A stretch of 64,000 nt of DNA from Allofrancisella guangzhouensis (lineage in GTDB: Bacteria; Pseudomonadota; Gammaproteobacteria; Francisellales; Francisellaceae), in contig NZ_CP010427.1 of the NCBI RefSeq assembly GCF_000815225.1, forward strand, positions 930,001 to 994,000, in the 5' to 3' direction. Below, one piece after another: positions 1 to 8,648 of this stretch. Numbering within the stretch: position 1 is the first letter of the stretch; each line of letters opens with the position of its first letter. The translations under genes and the position numbers were made by a program. The notes beneath the pieces are model-generated. The model ran no database searches and was not told the DNA's origin. It saw only the letters and a program-made list of their open reading frames with translations.

Positions 1-1
1 T

Positions 2-877
2 TGGCTAAAACAAACAGATTTAGAGTGTTACCGGTTATATGATGCTGATATACCGACATTTTCAGTAGCTGTTGATATTTACGGCGATAATGTTTTTTTA
101 CAAGAATATAAAGCAGATGTAACTATAGACCCTAGTATAGCTAAGCAAAGATTTTATCAAGCTATATATCAGATACATAAAATTTTGAATGTTCCGTATA
201 AGAATATTTATACAAGAATTCGTCAGCGCCAAAAAGGTAAAGATCAGTACCAGAAATCAGATAGCAAAAATAAATTTCATATAATAAAAGAATTTAATGC
301 AAAATTTCATGTTAATTTTGATGATTATTTAGATACGGGTATTTTCTTAGATCACCGTAAAATTAGACAATTAGTTGCAAAATCAGCTGAAAATAAAAGT
401 CTATTAAACCTTTTTAGCTACACTTGTACAGCCAGTGTTCATGCAGCTCTATTAGGTTCTAAAACTACGAGCATTGATATGTCAAATACTTATCTAGAAT
501 GGGGTAAACAAAATTTTAAGCTGAATGATCTTGATGTTTCGAAACATAATTTTATTCAGTCAGATTGTATTAGTTGGTTAAAGTCAAATACACAAAAATT
601 TGACGTAATATTTTTAGATCCACCAACTTTTTCTAATTCTAAGCGTATGGATGATGTGCTTGATGTTCAAAAAGATCATGAGTTGCTTATAAATTTAGCT
701 ATGGATTCTTTGAAAAAAGATGGTATTTTATATTTTTCTAATAACTATAGGCGTTTTAAAATTTCTGAAGCCATTTTAAATAAATATAGTTGTGAGAATA
801 TTGATAAACAATGTTTATCTAGAGATTTTTTATCTAATAAAAATATCCATAATTGTTGGCAGATTAAATATAAATAA
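2..877 (+). CDS. rlmL: 23S rRNA methyltransferase RlmL (RlmKL), C-terminal part, cut by the window edge
   Basis: The frame is open from base 2, so the gene begins outside the window; about 291 C-terminal residues are visible. This is the RlmK half of the bifunctional enzyme that methylates 23S rRNA at m7G2069 (RlmK) and m2G2445 (RlmL). Support: a start [10 protein letters not shown] as in RlmK, the SAM-binding region [17 protein letters not shown] followed by the acidic [10 protein letters not shown], and the catalytic-type motif [11 protein letters not shown]. An internal TTG at 185 could be mistaken for a start, but the RlmK homology continues upstream of it. No strong terminator follows. 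Confidence 0.9.
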   Translation, partial: WLKQTDLECYRLYDADIPTFSVAVDIYGDNVFLQEYKADVTIDPSIAKQRFYQAIYQIHKILNVPYKNIYTRIRQRQKGKDQYQKSDSKNKFHIIKEFNAKFHVNFDDYLDTGIFLDHRKIRQLVAKSAENKSLLNLFSYTCTASVHAALLGSKTTSIDMSNTYLEWGKQNFKLNDLDVSKHNFIQSDCISWLKSNTQKFDVIFLDPPTFSNSKRMDDVLDVQKDHELLINLAMDSLKKDGILYFSNNYRRFKISEAILNKYSCENIDKQCLSRDFLSNKNIHNCWQIKYK

Positions 878-983
878 TAATTCTAGTTAAGCTAGCTTGG
901 TTACGTTTTTCTTGAAAAACTCCTACTTAGCGTAAGTAACATATGTTAGAATCTAATAAAATTTTATTAAGTAGTTTTTAGAT

Positions 984-1382
984 ATGAGTAGACTTAGCCA
1001 AAATATTATGTATGCAGTTATAATAATAGCAGTATTTGCTATATGTGTTTATTTTTTCGCTTCTAATAAAAATTATGAAACCAAAGGCATTTTTTTATCA
1101 AAGTACAGTGTTGAGCTACCTAAAGTTGATCCGGATAATGTAAGAATCTATAATTTACGTTACCAGGATGATGCAAAAGGTTCCGTTGGCCTAATTAGAG
1201 TAGCTACTCATACAACTAATAAAGATGATTTTACAGAATTATGTGATAGAAATTTAAAAAAAGCTGTAGAATTAGCTGCCAAAAATGGTACAGATGAGAT
1301 TAAATATATATGTTTATATCCAGAAGGTCCTTTAGATGAATTAAGTAACGTTTCTTTACAGGCTTATGCTTTTAGGGGTTAA
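984..1382 (+). CDS. small membrane-anchored protein of unknown function
   Basis: 132 residues. I do not recognise a family. Residues about 9-27 form one hydrophobic segment (YAVIIIAVFAICVYFFAS) without a clear signal-peptidase site, so it is probably a single-pass inner-membrane protein with a soluble C-terminal domain of about 100 residues outside the cytoplasm. The soluble part is mixed alpha/beta in composition and has two cysteines (CDRNL and KYICLYP). It ends 3 bases before fmt and is probably cotranscribed with it, but the context gives no function. Confidence 0.7.
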   Translation: MSRLSQNIMYAVIIIAVFAICVYFFASNKNYETKGIFLSKYSVELPKVDPDNVRIYNLRYQDDAKGSVGLIRVATHTTNKDDFTELCDRNLKKAVELAAKNGTDEIKYICLYPEGPLDELSNVSLQAYAFRG

Positions 1383-1385
1383 TAA

Positions 1386-2324
1386 ATGAGAAAGCTAGAT
1401 ATTGTTCTTGCAGGAACTCCGGAAATTTCAGCTTACGTTTTAAAAGATTTATATGCAAGTGGCCATAATATCAAAGCAGTATTAACCCAGCCAGACAGAG
1501 CAAAAGGTCGAGGTAAAAAAGTTCAATATTCTGCTGTCAAAGAAGTTGCTTTAGAAAATAATATTCCTGTATTTCAACCACAATCTTTTAAAAAAAACTC
1601 AGAAGTTTTAGAGCAACTAAAAGAACTAAAGCCTGATGTTATTGTAGTTATAGCTTATGGCATAATAGTGCCAAAAGAATTCTTAGACATTCCTAAGTAT
1701 GGCTGCTTAAATATTCATGTGTCTTTATTACCTAAATGGAGAGGCGCTGCGCCAATCCAAAGAGCTATTCAAGCTGGTGATAAAAAAACAGGTATCTGTA
1801 TAATGCAAATGGATGAAGGGCTAGATACTGGTGATATCCTTAATATTTTAGAAATAGATATAAAAGACACAGATACGTCAGCAAGCCTACATGATAGGTT
1901 TGCTAAGTTAGCAATTAAACCTCTCCTAGAAACTTTAGAAACTATTGAGAATACAAAAGCAAAGCCTCAAGTTGGTACACCCAGTTATGCTCATAAAATA
2001 AATAAACAAGAGGGCTTGATAGACTTTAATAAAACAGCAAAACAAATTAGCTGCCACATTAGAGCCTTTACTCCTTGGCCATCAGCTTTTTTTATACTTG
2101 AAAACCAAACTATAAAAGTAGGGGAATTTGAAATTTTAGAACAAAATCATCAACAAGAGTGTGCAACTATATTAGCTATTTCAAAAACAGGTATTGATGT
2201 TGCTACTTTAGATAAAGTTATTAGGTTTAAACAACTCCAATTTCCAAATAAAAAAATGCTTAAAATAGCAGATATTTTAAATGGTTATGATCTAACTAAG
2301 TATATTGGTTATAAAGTAGGATAA
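1386..2324 (+). CDS. fmt: methionyl-tRNA formyltransferase
   Basis: 312 residues, the usual length. It transfers the formyl group of 10-formyl-tetrahydrofolate to Met-tRNAfMet for translation initiation in the cytoplasm. The catalytic N-terminal domain carries the motif NIHVSLLPKWRGAAPIQRAI (Asn109, His111) and the downstream QMDEGLDTGDIL with the catalytic aspartate; the C-terminal OB-like domain follows from about residue 205 (INKQEGLIDF, RAFTPWP). Start ATG 3 bases after the previous gene. gshB follows 5 bases downstream, so it sits in a run of closely packed plus-strand genes (fmt-gshB-hemL). Confidence 0.97.
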   Translation: MRKLDIVLAGTPEISAYVLKDLYASGHNIKAVLTQPDRAKGRGKKVQYSAVKEVALENNIPVFQPQSFKKNSEVLEQLKELKPDVIVVIAYGIIVPKEFLDIPKYGCLNIHVSLLPKWRGAAPIQRAIQAGDKKTGICIMQMDEGLDTGDILNILEIDIKDTDTSASLHDRFAKLAIKPLLETLETIENTKAKPQVGTPSYAHKINKQEGLIDFNKTAKQISCHIRAFTPWPSAFFILENQTIKVGEFEILEQNHQQECATILAISKTGIDVATLDKVIRFKQLQFPNKKMLKIADILNGYDLTKYIGYKVG

Positions 2325-2329
2325 AAACA

Positions 2330-3295
2330 ATGAAAATAGGTTTTATAATAGATGATTTAAATTCTTTTAACATTTCTAAAGATAGTACTTTTATGATGTT
2401 GTTAGCAGCTCAAGATAAAGGCTGGGGAGTTTATACATTTTACTTAAATGACTTGTATATAGACAATGGTAAACCAAAAGGAGATGCCCTTGAGATAAAA
2501 ATACATAAAGATAAAAGTCTTTGGTATGAGATTATTTCACAGCATAGAGATCTTTCATTATTGGACTTAGATTGCATTTTTATGCGTAAAGATCCGCCAT
2601 TTAATATGGAATATATTTATGTAACTTATATGTTAGACTTAGCTAAAAAGGCAAATGTTTTAATAGTTAATAATCCTCAAGCCTTAAGAGACTTTAATGA
2701 AAAAGTAGCAATTTCAAATTACCCTAAATATTCTCCCAATACGCTTATCACTAGAAATTATGAGCAAATAAATAGATTCTATGAACAGTATAAAGACATT
2801 ATAGTTAAGCCTCTAGATGGTATGGGAGGCAGTTCTATATTTAGGATAAAAGAGGGTGATAAAAATAAAAATGTAATTTTAGAAACATTAACGTATCATC
2901 AAACTAAATATATAATGGTTCAAGATTACCAAGAAGCTATATCTAAAGGTGATAAAAGGATACTTATAGTTAATGGGGAACCTATCAAATATTTGCTCGC
3001 ACGTATACCTAGTGATAAAGACAATCGTGGTAATCTAGCGGCAGGAGCTACAGCAGAGATTCGTCTATTAGAAGATAGTGACTATAAAATAGCAAAGAAA
3101 GTTGCTAAGAAGCTTAAAAAGTATGGGGTAATGTTTGCAGGTATAGATGTAATAGGTGATAAATTAACAGAAATAAATATTACTAGCCCTACGGGTATTC
3201 AAGAAATTTATAAAGCTACTAAAATTAATGCTGCTAGCCTGCTAATGCAAGCAGTAGAGCAAAAAATACATAAGATTAGACACAGGAGTAGTTAG
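2330..3295 (+). CDS. gshB: glutathione synthetase
   Basis: 321 residues, an ATP-grasp ligase joining gamma-glutamylcysteine and glycine. The proteobacterial GshB pattern is clear: N-terminal MKIGFIIDDLNSFNISKDST, MRKDPPFNMEYI near residue 85, the ATP-grasp lysine and glycine loop KPLDGMGGSSIFR near residue 163, ARIPSDKDNRGNLAAGA near 223, and the metal-binding end ITSPTGIQEI, where GshB proteins have an Asn-X-Thr-Ser-Pro-Thr-Gly sequence. Directly abuts hemL (no spacer). In Francisella glutathione is also a cysteine source and matters for intracellular growth, but nothing here addresses that. Confidence 0.97.
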   Translation: MKIGFIIDDLNSFNISKDSTFMMLLAAQDKGWGVYTFYLNDLYIDNGKPKGDALEIKIHKDKSLWYEIISQHRDLSLLDLDCIFMRKDPPFNMEYIYVTYMLDLAKKANVLIVNNPQALRDFNEKVAISNYPKYSPNTLITRNYEQINRFYEQYKDIIVKPLDGMGGSSIFRIKEGDKNKNVILETLTYHQTKYIMVQDYQEAISKGDKRILIVNGEPIKYLLARIPSDKDNRGNLAAGATAEIRLLEDSDYKIAKKVAKKLKKYGVMFAGIDVIGDKLTEINITSPTGIQEIYKATKINAASLLMQAVEQKIHKIRHRSS

Positions 3296-4591
3296 ATGGA
3301 TAATATTTTAGGCTCATTTAATCTTTTTGAAGAGGCAAAGCAATATATACCTGGTGGAGTAAACTCACCAGTTAGGGCTTTTAAAAGTGTTAAACAAGAT
3401 TTTCCAAGGTTTATAAAATCTGCTAAAGGAGCTTATATCTATGACGTTGATTGGAATAAATATATAGATTATATAGGCTCTTGGGGACCAATGATTTTAG
3501 GTCATGGTGATGATGATGTTTTAGAGGCTATCAAATACCAACTAGATAATGGTTTAAGCTATGGTGCTCCTTGTAAGCTAGAAGTTGAGTTAGCTAAGAA
3601 AATTACCCAATTAATGCCAAATATTGAGCAAGTTAGGTTTGTAAACTCTGGTACAGAAGCTACTATGAGTGCTGTTAGATTAGCTAGAGCATACACTGGT
3701 AAGAATAAGATTATTAAATTTGAAGGTTGCTATCATGGACATGCTGATGAATTTTTAGTAGCAGCGGGCTCTGGTGCTTTATCATTAGGTCAACCGAATT
3801 CTCCTGGCGTACCAGAGGATGTTGTTAAGGATACTTTAATAGCTGATTTTAATGATGCTGAATCGGTGAAATCTTTATTTGAAAAATACAAAGACGAAAT
3901 AGCATGTATCATAGTAGAGCCAGTAGCTGGTAATATGAATATGATCTTACCACAAAATGATTTTTTACATAGTTTAAGAATATTGTGTGACGAAAATCAA
4001 AGTTTACTAATTTTTGATGAAGTAATGACTGGGTTTAGAGTAGCACTAGGTGGAGCACAACAAGTATTTAACGTTAAGCCGGATCTGACAACTTTAGGTA
4101 AAGTAATTGGTGGTGGTATGCCAGTAGGTGCTTTTGGCGGCGCTAAAGATATTATGCAAATGGTATCTCCAGCTGGTCCGGTTTACCAGGCAGGTACGCT
4201 CTCTGGTAATCCTATAGCTATGACAGCAGGTTTAACAACCCTTGAGAAAATCAGCAAAGAGGGTTTTTATGAAGAGTTAAGTGCAAAAACCACTAAGTTG
4301 GTAGACGGCTTAAATGCTACAGCAGAAAATTATGATTTTGCTTTTCACGCAAAGAGTTTGGGTGGTATGTTTGGTTTATTTTTCTGTTATGAAAAAGTGC
4401 AAATTCAAACATTTAAAGACTTAGGTAAAACAAATCTAAATATGTTTAACAAGTTTTTCGCACATATGTTAGAAAACAGTGTTTATTTAGCTCCATCTGC
4501 TTATGAAGCTGGTTTTGTGTCTATAGCTCACACTGATCAAGACATAGAAAAAACAATAGCTTTAGCGAAAACTTTTTTTCAAGAAAACTAG
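3296..4591 (+). CDS. hemL: glutamate-1-semialdehyde 2,1-aminomutase
   Basis: 431 residues, a PLP enzyme making 5-aminolevulinate from glutamate-1-semialdehyde in the C5 haem pathway. Class III aminotransferase features: [16 protein letters not shown] (phosphate-binding), the substrate channel region EGCYHGHAD, the aspartate in [10 protein letters not shown], and the PLP lysine Lys269 in [16 protein letters not shown]. It starts at the base after the gshB stop codon (TAG-ATG), so translation is likely coupled. Full length, no oddities. It ends 32 bases from the convergent esterase gene. Confidence 0.97.
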   Translation: MDNILGSFNLFEEAKQYIPGGVNSPVRAFKSVKQDFPRFIKSAKGAYIYDVDWNKYIDYIGSWGPMILGHGDDDVLEAIKYQLDNGLSYGAPCKLEVELAKKITQLMPNIEQVRFVNSGTEATMSAVRLARAYTGKNKIIKFEGCYHGHADEFLVAAGSGALSLGQPNSPGVPEDVVKDTLIADFNDAESVKSLFEKYKDEIACIIVEPVAGNMNMILPQNDFLHSLRILCDENQSLLIFDEVMTGFRVALGGAQQVFNVKPDLTTLGKVIGGGMPVGAFGGAKDIMQMVSPAGPVYQAGTLSGNPIAMTAGLTTLEKISKEGFYEELSAKTTKLVDGLNATAENYDFAFHAKSLGGMFGLFFCYEKVQIQTFKDLGKTNLNMFNKFFAHMLENSVYLAPSAYEAGFVSIAHTDQDIEKTIALAKTFFQEN

Positions 4592-4622
4592 ACTATTCAT
4601 CTAAAAATTTATCATAGCAGTT

Positions 4623-5540
4623 TTACCTAGTTTGAATGAACTTTATTGCCTTGTCTAAAGCGGTATTAGCGTTATTTAATGGGCTAATGCCAACAGTACT
4701 GATAAAACCATGAAACATTTCCTCATCATAATGAGTTTCAACTAAAACACCTTGGGTTTTAAGTTTTGCTTCATAGGCATATATACTATCTATAAGTATA
4801 TCGTGAGTCGCGGCTATTATCAAAGTATCAGGTTGGTTAGTGTTTTTATAGAATATAGGTGAAAGTTGTGGCTCTTTTAATTTATGAAAATTTCTACTAA
4901 TATCATCAACATAAGCTTTTAGAAACATTTCGCACCATTGGCTGGTTAGGTGATATTTGTGAGCATCAAACTTTTTAATGCTTTTATATTTAGTATACAT
5001 ATCTACCGCGGGATAAGCTAAAATTTGAGCTTTGGGCATATTATCCTGGCGCTCATGACAAATAATGGTCGAAAGGTTACCACCAGCACTATCTCCCATT
5101 ACAAAAATATTTTTAGGTTCTATACTAAATTGTGCAGCATTTTCATATAACCAATCATATGCGTATAAGGAATGTTCAACAGCTGTAGGATATTTTTCTT
5201 CTGGAGCTAATCCATACTCTAAAGAAAATACATGAAAATCACCATTATCACATAAATACCTACAAACATTATCATATGTATCAATAGAACCTAAACACCA
5301 GCCGCCACCATGTATGAATAATATAGCTTTATCACTCTCTATTTTAGGTTGGTAATGTCTTAAAGTAGTTTGGTTGTCTAATTTAATATCTTTTTCAATT
5401 ATATTTGGTTTAGGAATTTGATTAATAAGTTGGATTACATTTTCACTAAAAACCTTACGTTGGATACGTAAATCTTGTTTTTTTAACTCTCTAATTTCTG
5501 GAGTATCCAATATACTCTCTAAAAGAGGATGGTATGGCAT
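4623..5540 (-). CDS. bioJ: alpha/beta hydrolase, probable BioJ-type pimeloyl-ACP methyl ester esterase
   Basis: 305 residues of the hormone-sensitive-lipase branch: oxyanion motif HGGGW (77-81) and nucleophile motif GDSAGG with Ser151; Asp247 (ATHDIL) and His277 (MFHGF) complete the triad. From memory, the Francisella enzyme BioJ, which frees pimeloyl-ACP from its methyl ester for biotin synthesis, has the triad Ser151-Asp248-His278, almost exactly this spacing. No bioH is in the window, while bioC is at 53 kb and needs such a partner. It lies 14 bases downstream of folKP and probably shares its transcript. No signal peptide is seen. The hydrolase family is certain; the BioJ identity is inferred from triad spacing and pathway need. 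Confidence 0.62.
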   Translation of the reverse strand: MPYHPLLESILDTPEIRELKKQDLRIQRKVFSENVIQLINQIPKPNIIEKDIKLDNQTTLRHYQPKIESDKAILFIHGGGWCLGSIDTYDNVCRYLCDNGDFHVFSLEYGLAPEEKYPTAVEHSLYAYDWLYENAAQFSIEPKNIFVMGDSAGGNLSTIICHERQDNMPKAQILAYPAVDMYTKYKSIKKFDAHKYHLTSQWCEMFLKAYVDDISRNFHKLKEPQLSPIFYKNTNQPDTLIIAATHDILIDSIYAYEAKLKTQGVLVETHYDEEMFHGFISTVGISPLNNANTALDKAIKFIQTR

Positions 5541-5554
5541 CTTACATTTTCCTT

Positions 5555-6820
5555 TTAAATTTTATGTATCCTAATAATTTCAATATCCTGTAACTGTAGT
5601 TTTTGGGATAACTTTTTAGTTGCTATATCTAGCTCATTAATGCTAGTGTTTTTATCTAGATCCAAGACTGATGGTTTACGTGAATGTCCGACTAAAGCTT
5701 TGAGATTTAATTTATTTTTTATGACATTTATATTACCAAGTAGGTATTTAGCAGTATCAGCACTTTTACCAAAACCAAAACCAACATCAAAATATATATT
5801 GTCCTTGTTTAAGCCTTCACTTACTAAAATATTCTTTTTTTCTTGTATATAATTATAAATTTTTTCAATAGAGTCTTCTTTTTCTAGATATTGATTTCTA
5901 CCTATAATACCTAAATTGTGAGTTATAACGTATTTTTTACCATACTTAGCAAGTAGTTTAGCTTTTTGTTGGATATTATTACATTCAACATCGTTTATCA
6001 TCCAGATAATATCATTATGTTTTGCCAAAATTCCTTGCATAACTTCTAGTTTACGAGTGTCTATACTAATTAAAGGACGATATTTTAAAGTGTACAGCTG
6101 TGATTTTAGGTAATCTAAAAAACTATCTAATTTATTTATTTCTTCACTTACAGATATAGGTTTAGCGTTGGGTTTTGTTGATTCAGCCCCAATATCTATA
6201 ATTTCAGCACCATCTTCTATAAGTTGTTGTAAGTTACTATTACGCTGATCGCTAGTTAGAAACCCATCGGAAAACGATTGTTCTGATAAGTTAACTATAC
6301 CCATACGCATAGTCTTAGATAATCTTTGGTTTAATATATCAATATTTTCTAATTCTTTTAGCCGAATGTTTAAGTCAATATCTATATGTTTAGGATGATG
6401 CCAGTTTTTATTGAGTTCTAATAATGGCGCTAAAGCGAAATTTCTATTTAAAAGTTCTTTGTGTGGTATTGTGAGCTGTTCAGTATTTAGGATTAGGTCT
6501 TCTGCTGCAAGGATGTCCAAATCGATAATTCTAGGCGACCATACTGGAGCATCTAAATCTCGTCCAATATTTTTTTCGATATCTTTAAGGTTTTTTAACA
6601 ACTCTAAAGGTTTTAAAGAACTTTCTATTTTTATAGCAGTATTTAAATATACGATATCCCAGTCTTTAGGAGCATTTTCTTTTAATAAAGCTTTGCTACT
6701 GTAGAGACTTGCTTTTACTAGTAATTTTACATTCTCAGTAGAAGCTATAGCTTGTATAGCTTTATTAATGTTTTCCAATGTAAAACCAACGTTAGCACCT
6801 ATACCAATGATATATTGCAT
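5555..6820 (-). CDS. folKP: bifunctional HPPK-DHPS: hydroxymethyldihydropterin pyrophosphokinase / dihydropteroate synthase
   Basis: 421 residues joining two consecutive folate enzymes. Residues 1-160 are FolK: IGIGANVG start, PRIIDLDIL with the metal aspartates Asp100 and Asp102. Residues about 172-421 are FolP: MGIVNLSEQSFSDG, DIGAESTKP, ISIDTRKLEV, INDVE, FDVGFGFGK and VGHSRKPS. The first DHPS loop reads N-L-S-E-Q where most enzymes have N-x-T-P-D, and DVGFGFGK replaces DPGFGFGK. The fused protein is known in Francisella, so the fusion is expected. folB ends 3 bases upstream and the esterase gene follows, giving a folB-folKP-bioJ transcription unit. Confidence 0.93.
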   Translation of the reverse strand: MQYIIGIGANVGFTLENINKAIQAIASTENVKLLVKASLYSSKALLKENAPKDWDIVYLNTAIKIESSLKPLELLKNLKDIEKNIGRDLDAPVWSPRIIDLDILAAEDLILNTEQLTIPHKELLNRNFALAPLLELNKNWHHPKHIDIDLNIRLKELENIDILNQRLSKTMRMGIVNLSEQSFSDGFLTSDQRNSNLQQLIEDGAEIIDIGAESTKPNAKPISVSEEINKLDSFLDYLKSQLYTLKYRPLISIDTRKLEVMQGILAKHNDIIWMINDVECNNIQQKAKLLAKYGKKYVITHNLGIIGRNQYLEKEDSIEKIYNYIQEKKNILVSEGLNKDNIYFDVGFGFGKSADTAKYLLGNINVIKNKLNLKALVGHSRKPSVLDLDKNTSINELDIATKKLSQKLQLQDIEIIRIHKI

Positions 6821-6822
6821 TT

Positions 6823-7176
6823 TTAATTCCTAATTACAAAAGCAGCCGATTCTATTTGGGAGACAGGAGGAGCTTTTGTAAGTTTGAGGTATTTAATTTT
6901 GATAGTAGGGTGCTTATCACAGATAAATTGATAAATCTGTTTTGCTAAATATTCTATAAGATTACAGCTAATATCATCACAGAATTTTTGGATATCATTT
7001 CTTAAGGTATAGTAGCAAATAGTTTGTTCTAAATCATCAGTATTACTTGCATTAAAGTTTTCATCAAATACTAACTCTAAATCTAGTTTAATCATTTGTT
7101 TTTGGTCTTTTTCTTCTTTTGAGCAGCCAAGGCTAACATAAATTTCGATACCTTTTAAAAATAAAGATTGTTGCAT
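6823..7176 (-). CDS. folB: dihydroneopterin aldolase
   Basis: 117 residues, the usual FolB size. It cleaves dihydroneopterin to 6-hydroxymethyl-dihydropterin, the substrate of the FolK domain encoded next. Family features: GIEIYVSLGCSKEEKDQKQ at the start, DDLEQTICYYTLRNDIQKF in the middle, NLIEYLAKQI, and the C-terminal LTKAPPVSQIESAAFVIRN. First gene of the minus-strand folate unit; its promoter must lie in the 77-base gap to the divergent AMP-binding gene. Confidence 0.93.
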   Translation of the reverse strand: MQQSLFLKGIEIYVSLGCSKEEKDQKQMIKLDLELVFDENFNASNTDDLEQTICYYTLRNDIQKFCDDISCNLIEYLAKQIYQFICDKHPTIKIKYLKLTKAPPVSQIESAAFVIRN

Positions 7177-7253
7177 ATTTATAAATGTAAGTTTTGGTAA
7201 CTTAATATATCATATTTAGAAATTAGATAATATATTGAAATACTAAGTAGAAA

Positions 7254-8648
7254 ATGTCGTTAGTTGAGAACTTTTTACAAAGGATAAGTAGCTACTCATC
7301 ACAACGTAAAGTTTGTTTTGAAGGTCTAGAGTATAGTTATAATTTGATTGTTGCTAAAAGCTATGACTTAGCTAGGCTAATTGAGTCTTATAAATATAAA
7401 AAAGTTTTCTTCAATCTTAAAAACTCACCTTTAATAATTTGTTTATATCTGGCTAGTTGGATCACAGAGCTTGAACTAGTTGTGCCTATTAATCCTAGGC
7501 TTGTAGATAAGGAACTTGAAGAGATTTTAGAACCTGGTTCCTTATTTTTAACAGACAAAAAGAGTTATGAGTTGGCAGAATTTTGCCTAAAAAATAATAT
7601 TAAAGTTATTATGATAGATAATGAAATCAAGTTTTTGGAGGATATTCCTAAAACTGCAGATTTTAGGGTATTTAGTAAAACTATTATAGCTCATATAAGT
7701 TCTGGCACTACAGGGTCCTATAAGAAGCATATGCATACCATAGATCAAATTATAAAGTATGCTAACAATAGAGCTAATGATTTAGGTTTAGTAATAGGCG
7801 ATCACCTGCTAATAGCTTTATCTATGAACCATGCGTTTGCTTTTTCATATCAATTATTACCAGCTTTAGCGGTAGGGTTGGATATTACAATCATTAGAGA
7901 ATTTAATCCTGAAAAGATAGCTCAGATAATATCTAGATGTAAAATAACAACTTTAGCTTTGTTGCCAACTATGTATTATTTTTTAATAAAAGAAAATATC
8001 ACTAAGCATACGCTAAGGTATTTAAGTGTAGCAGGAGATTTAGCTTCTGAAAAACTACATAAAGCTGTAAAAGAGAAATTAGGATTACCTTTACTAAATG
8101 GTATAGGAATGACAGAGGTTTTTGGTTATGGGCAGAATATTTGTGAGAATGTTAATACAAATGTGGTTAAAATTTTTGAGGATACAGAGGTTAAAATAGA
8201 AAAATTTGCAGGGTTTAATTATGGTAAAATTTTTATCAAAAGTTTTATGTTACCAATTAATAATAAAAAAGAATGGTTTAAAACTGGAGACATAGGTAGT
8301 TTTGATGAACAAACTAAAGAACTTACATTCTATGGTAGATATAAAGATATCATCATAAAAGGTGGTTCAAACATTTCTCCAGTAGAGCTAGAAAATATTA
8401 TTTTAAAGTTAGCTAGTATAAAATCTTGTGTAGTTGTTGGCAAAAAAGATAAAATTTGGGGAGAGCTTGTTTGTGCTATTATCGTTAGCGAAAGTAAGAT
8501 ATCTTTAGAAGAGTTAAACAAACACTTATTAAAATATTTAGCTGAATATAAAAAAGTGGATATATTATTAAACTTTGATCAGATACCTTTTACAAGTACC
8601 GATAAAGTAGATAGAAAAAAGATAAGGCAGATTATAGAAAATGGATAA
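7254..8648 (+). CDS. AMP-binding (adenylate-forming) enzyme, substrate unknown
   Basis: 464 residues, short for an acyl-CoA synthetase. ANL-superfamily core motifs are present: P-loop SSGTTGSYKKH (near 150), GMTEVFGYG (near 286), FKTGDIGSFD (near 343), the hinge GRYKDIIIKGGSNISPVELE (near 365) and a C-terminal lysine in DKVDRKKIRQI. The enzyme should adenylate a carboxylate, but the acceptor cannot be read from sequence. It overlaps pabBC by 8 bases and is divergent from folB, so it is cotranscribed with p-aminobenzoate synthesis. A role with an aromatic acid is possible but unsupported. No carrier-protein gene is beside it. Confidence 0.82.
   Translation: MSLVENFLQRISSYSSQRKVCFEGLEYSYNLIVAKSYDLARLIESYKYKKVFFNLKNSPLIICLYLASWITELELVVPINPRLVDKELEEILEPGSLFLTDKKSYELAEFCLKNNIKVIMIDNEIKFLEDIPKTADFRVFSKTIIAHISSGTTGSYKKHMHTIDQIIKYANNRANDLGLVIGDHLLIALSMNHAFAFSYQLLPALAVGLDITIIREFNPEKIAQIISRCKITTLALLPTMYYFLIKENITKHTLRYLSVAGDLASEKLHKAVKEKLGLPLLNGIGMTEVFGYGQNICENVNTNVVKIFEDTEVKIEKFAGFNYGKIFIKSFMLPINNKKEWFKTGDIGSFDEQTKELTFYGRYKDIIIKGGSNISPVELENIILKLASIKSCVVVGKKDKIWGELVCAIIVSESKISLEELNKHLLKYLAEYKKVDILLNFDQIPFTSTDKVDRKKIRQIIENG

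Noticed and set aside
905..920. Palindrome GTTTTTC-TT-GAAAAAC after rlmL as a terminator
   Set aside because: The loop is only two bases, and no T-run follows, so it does not make a normal terminator.
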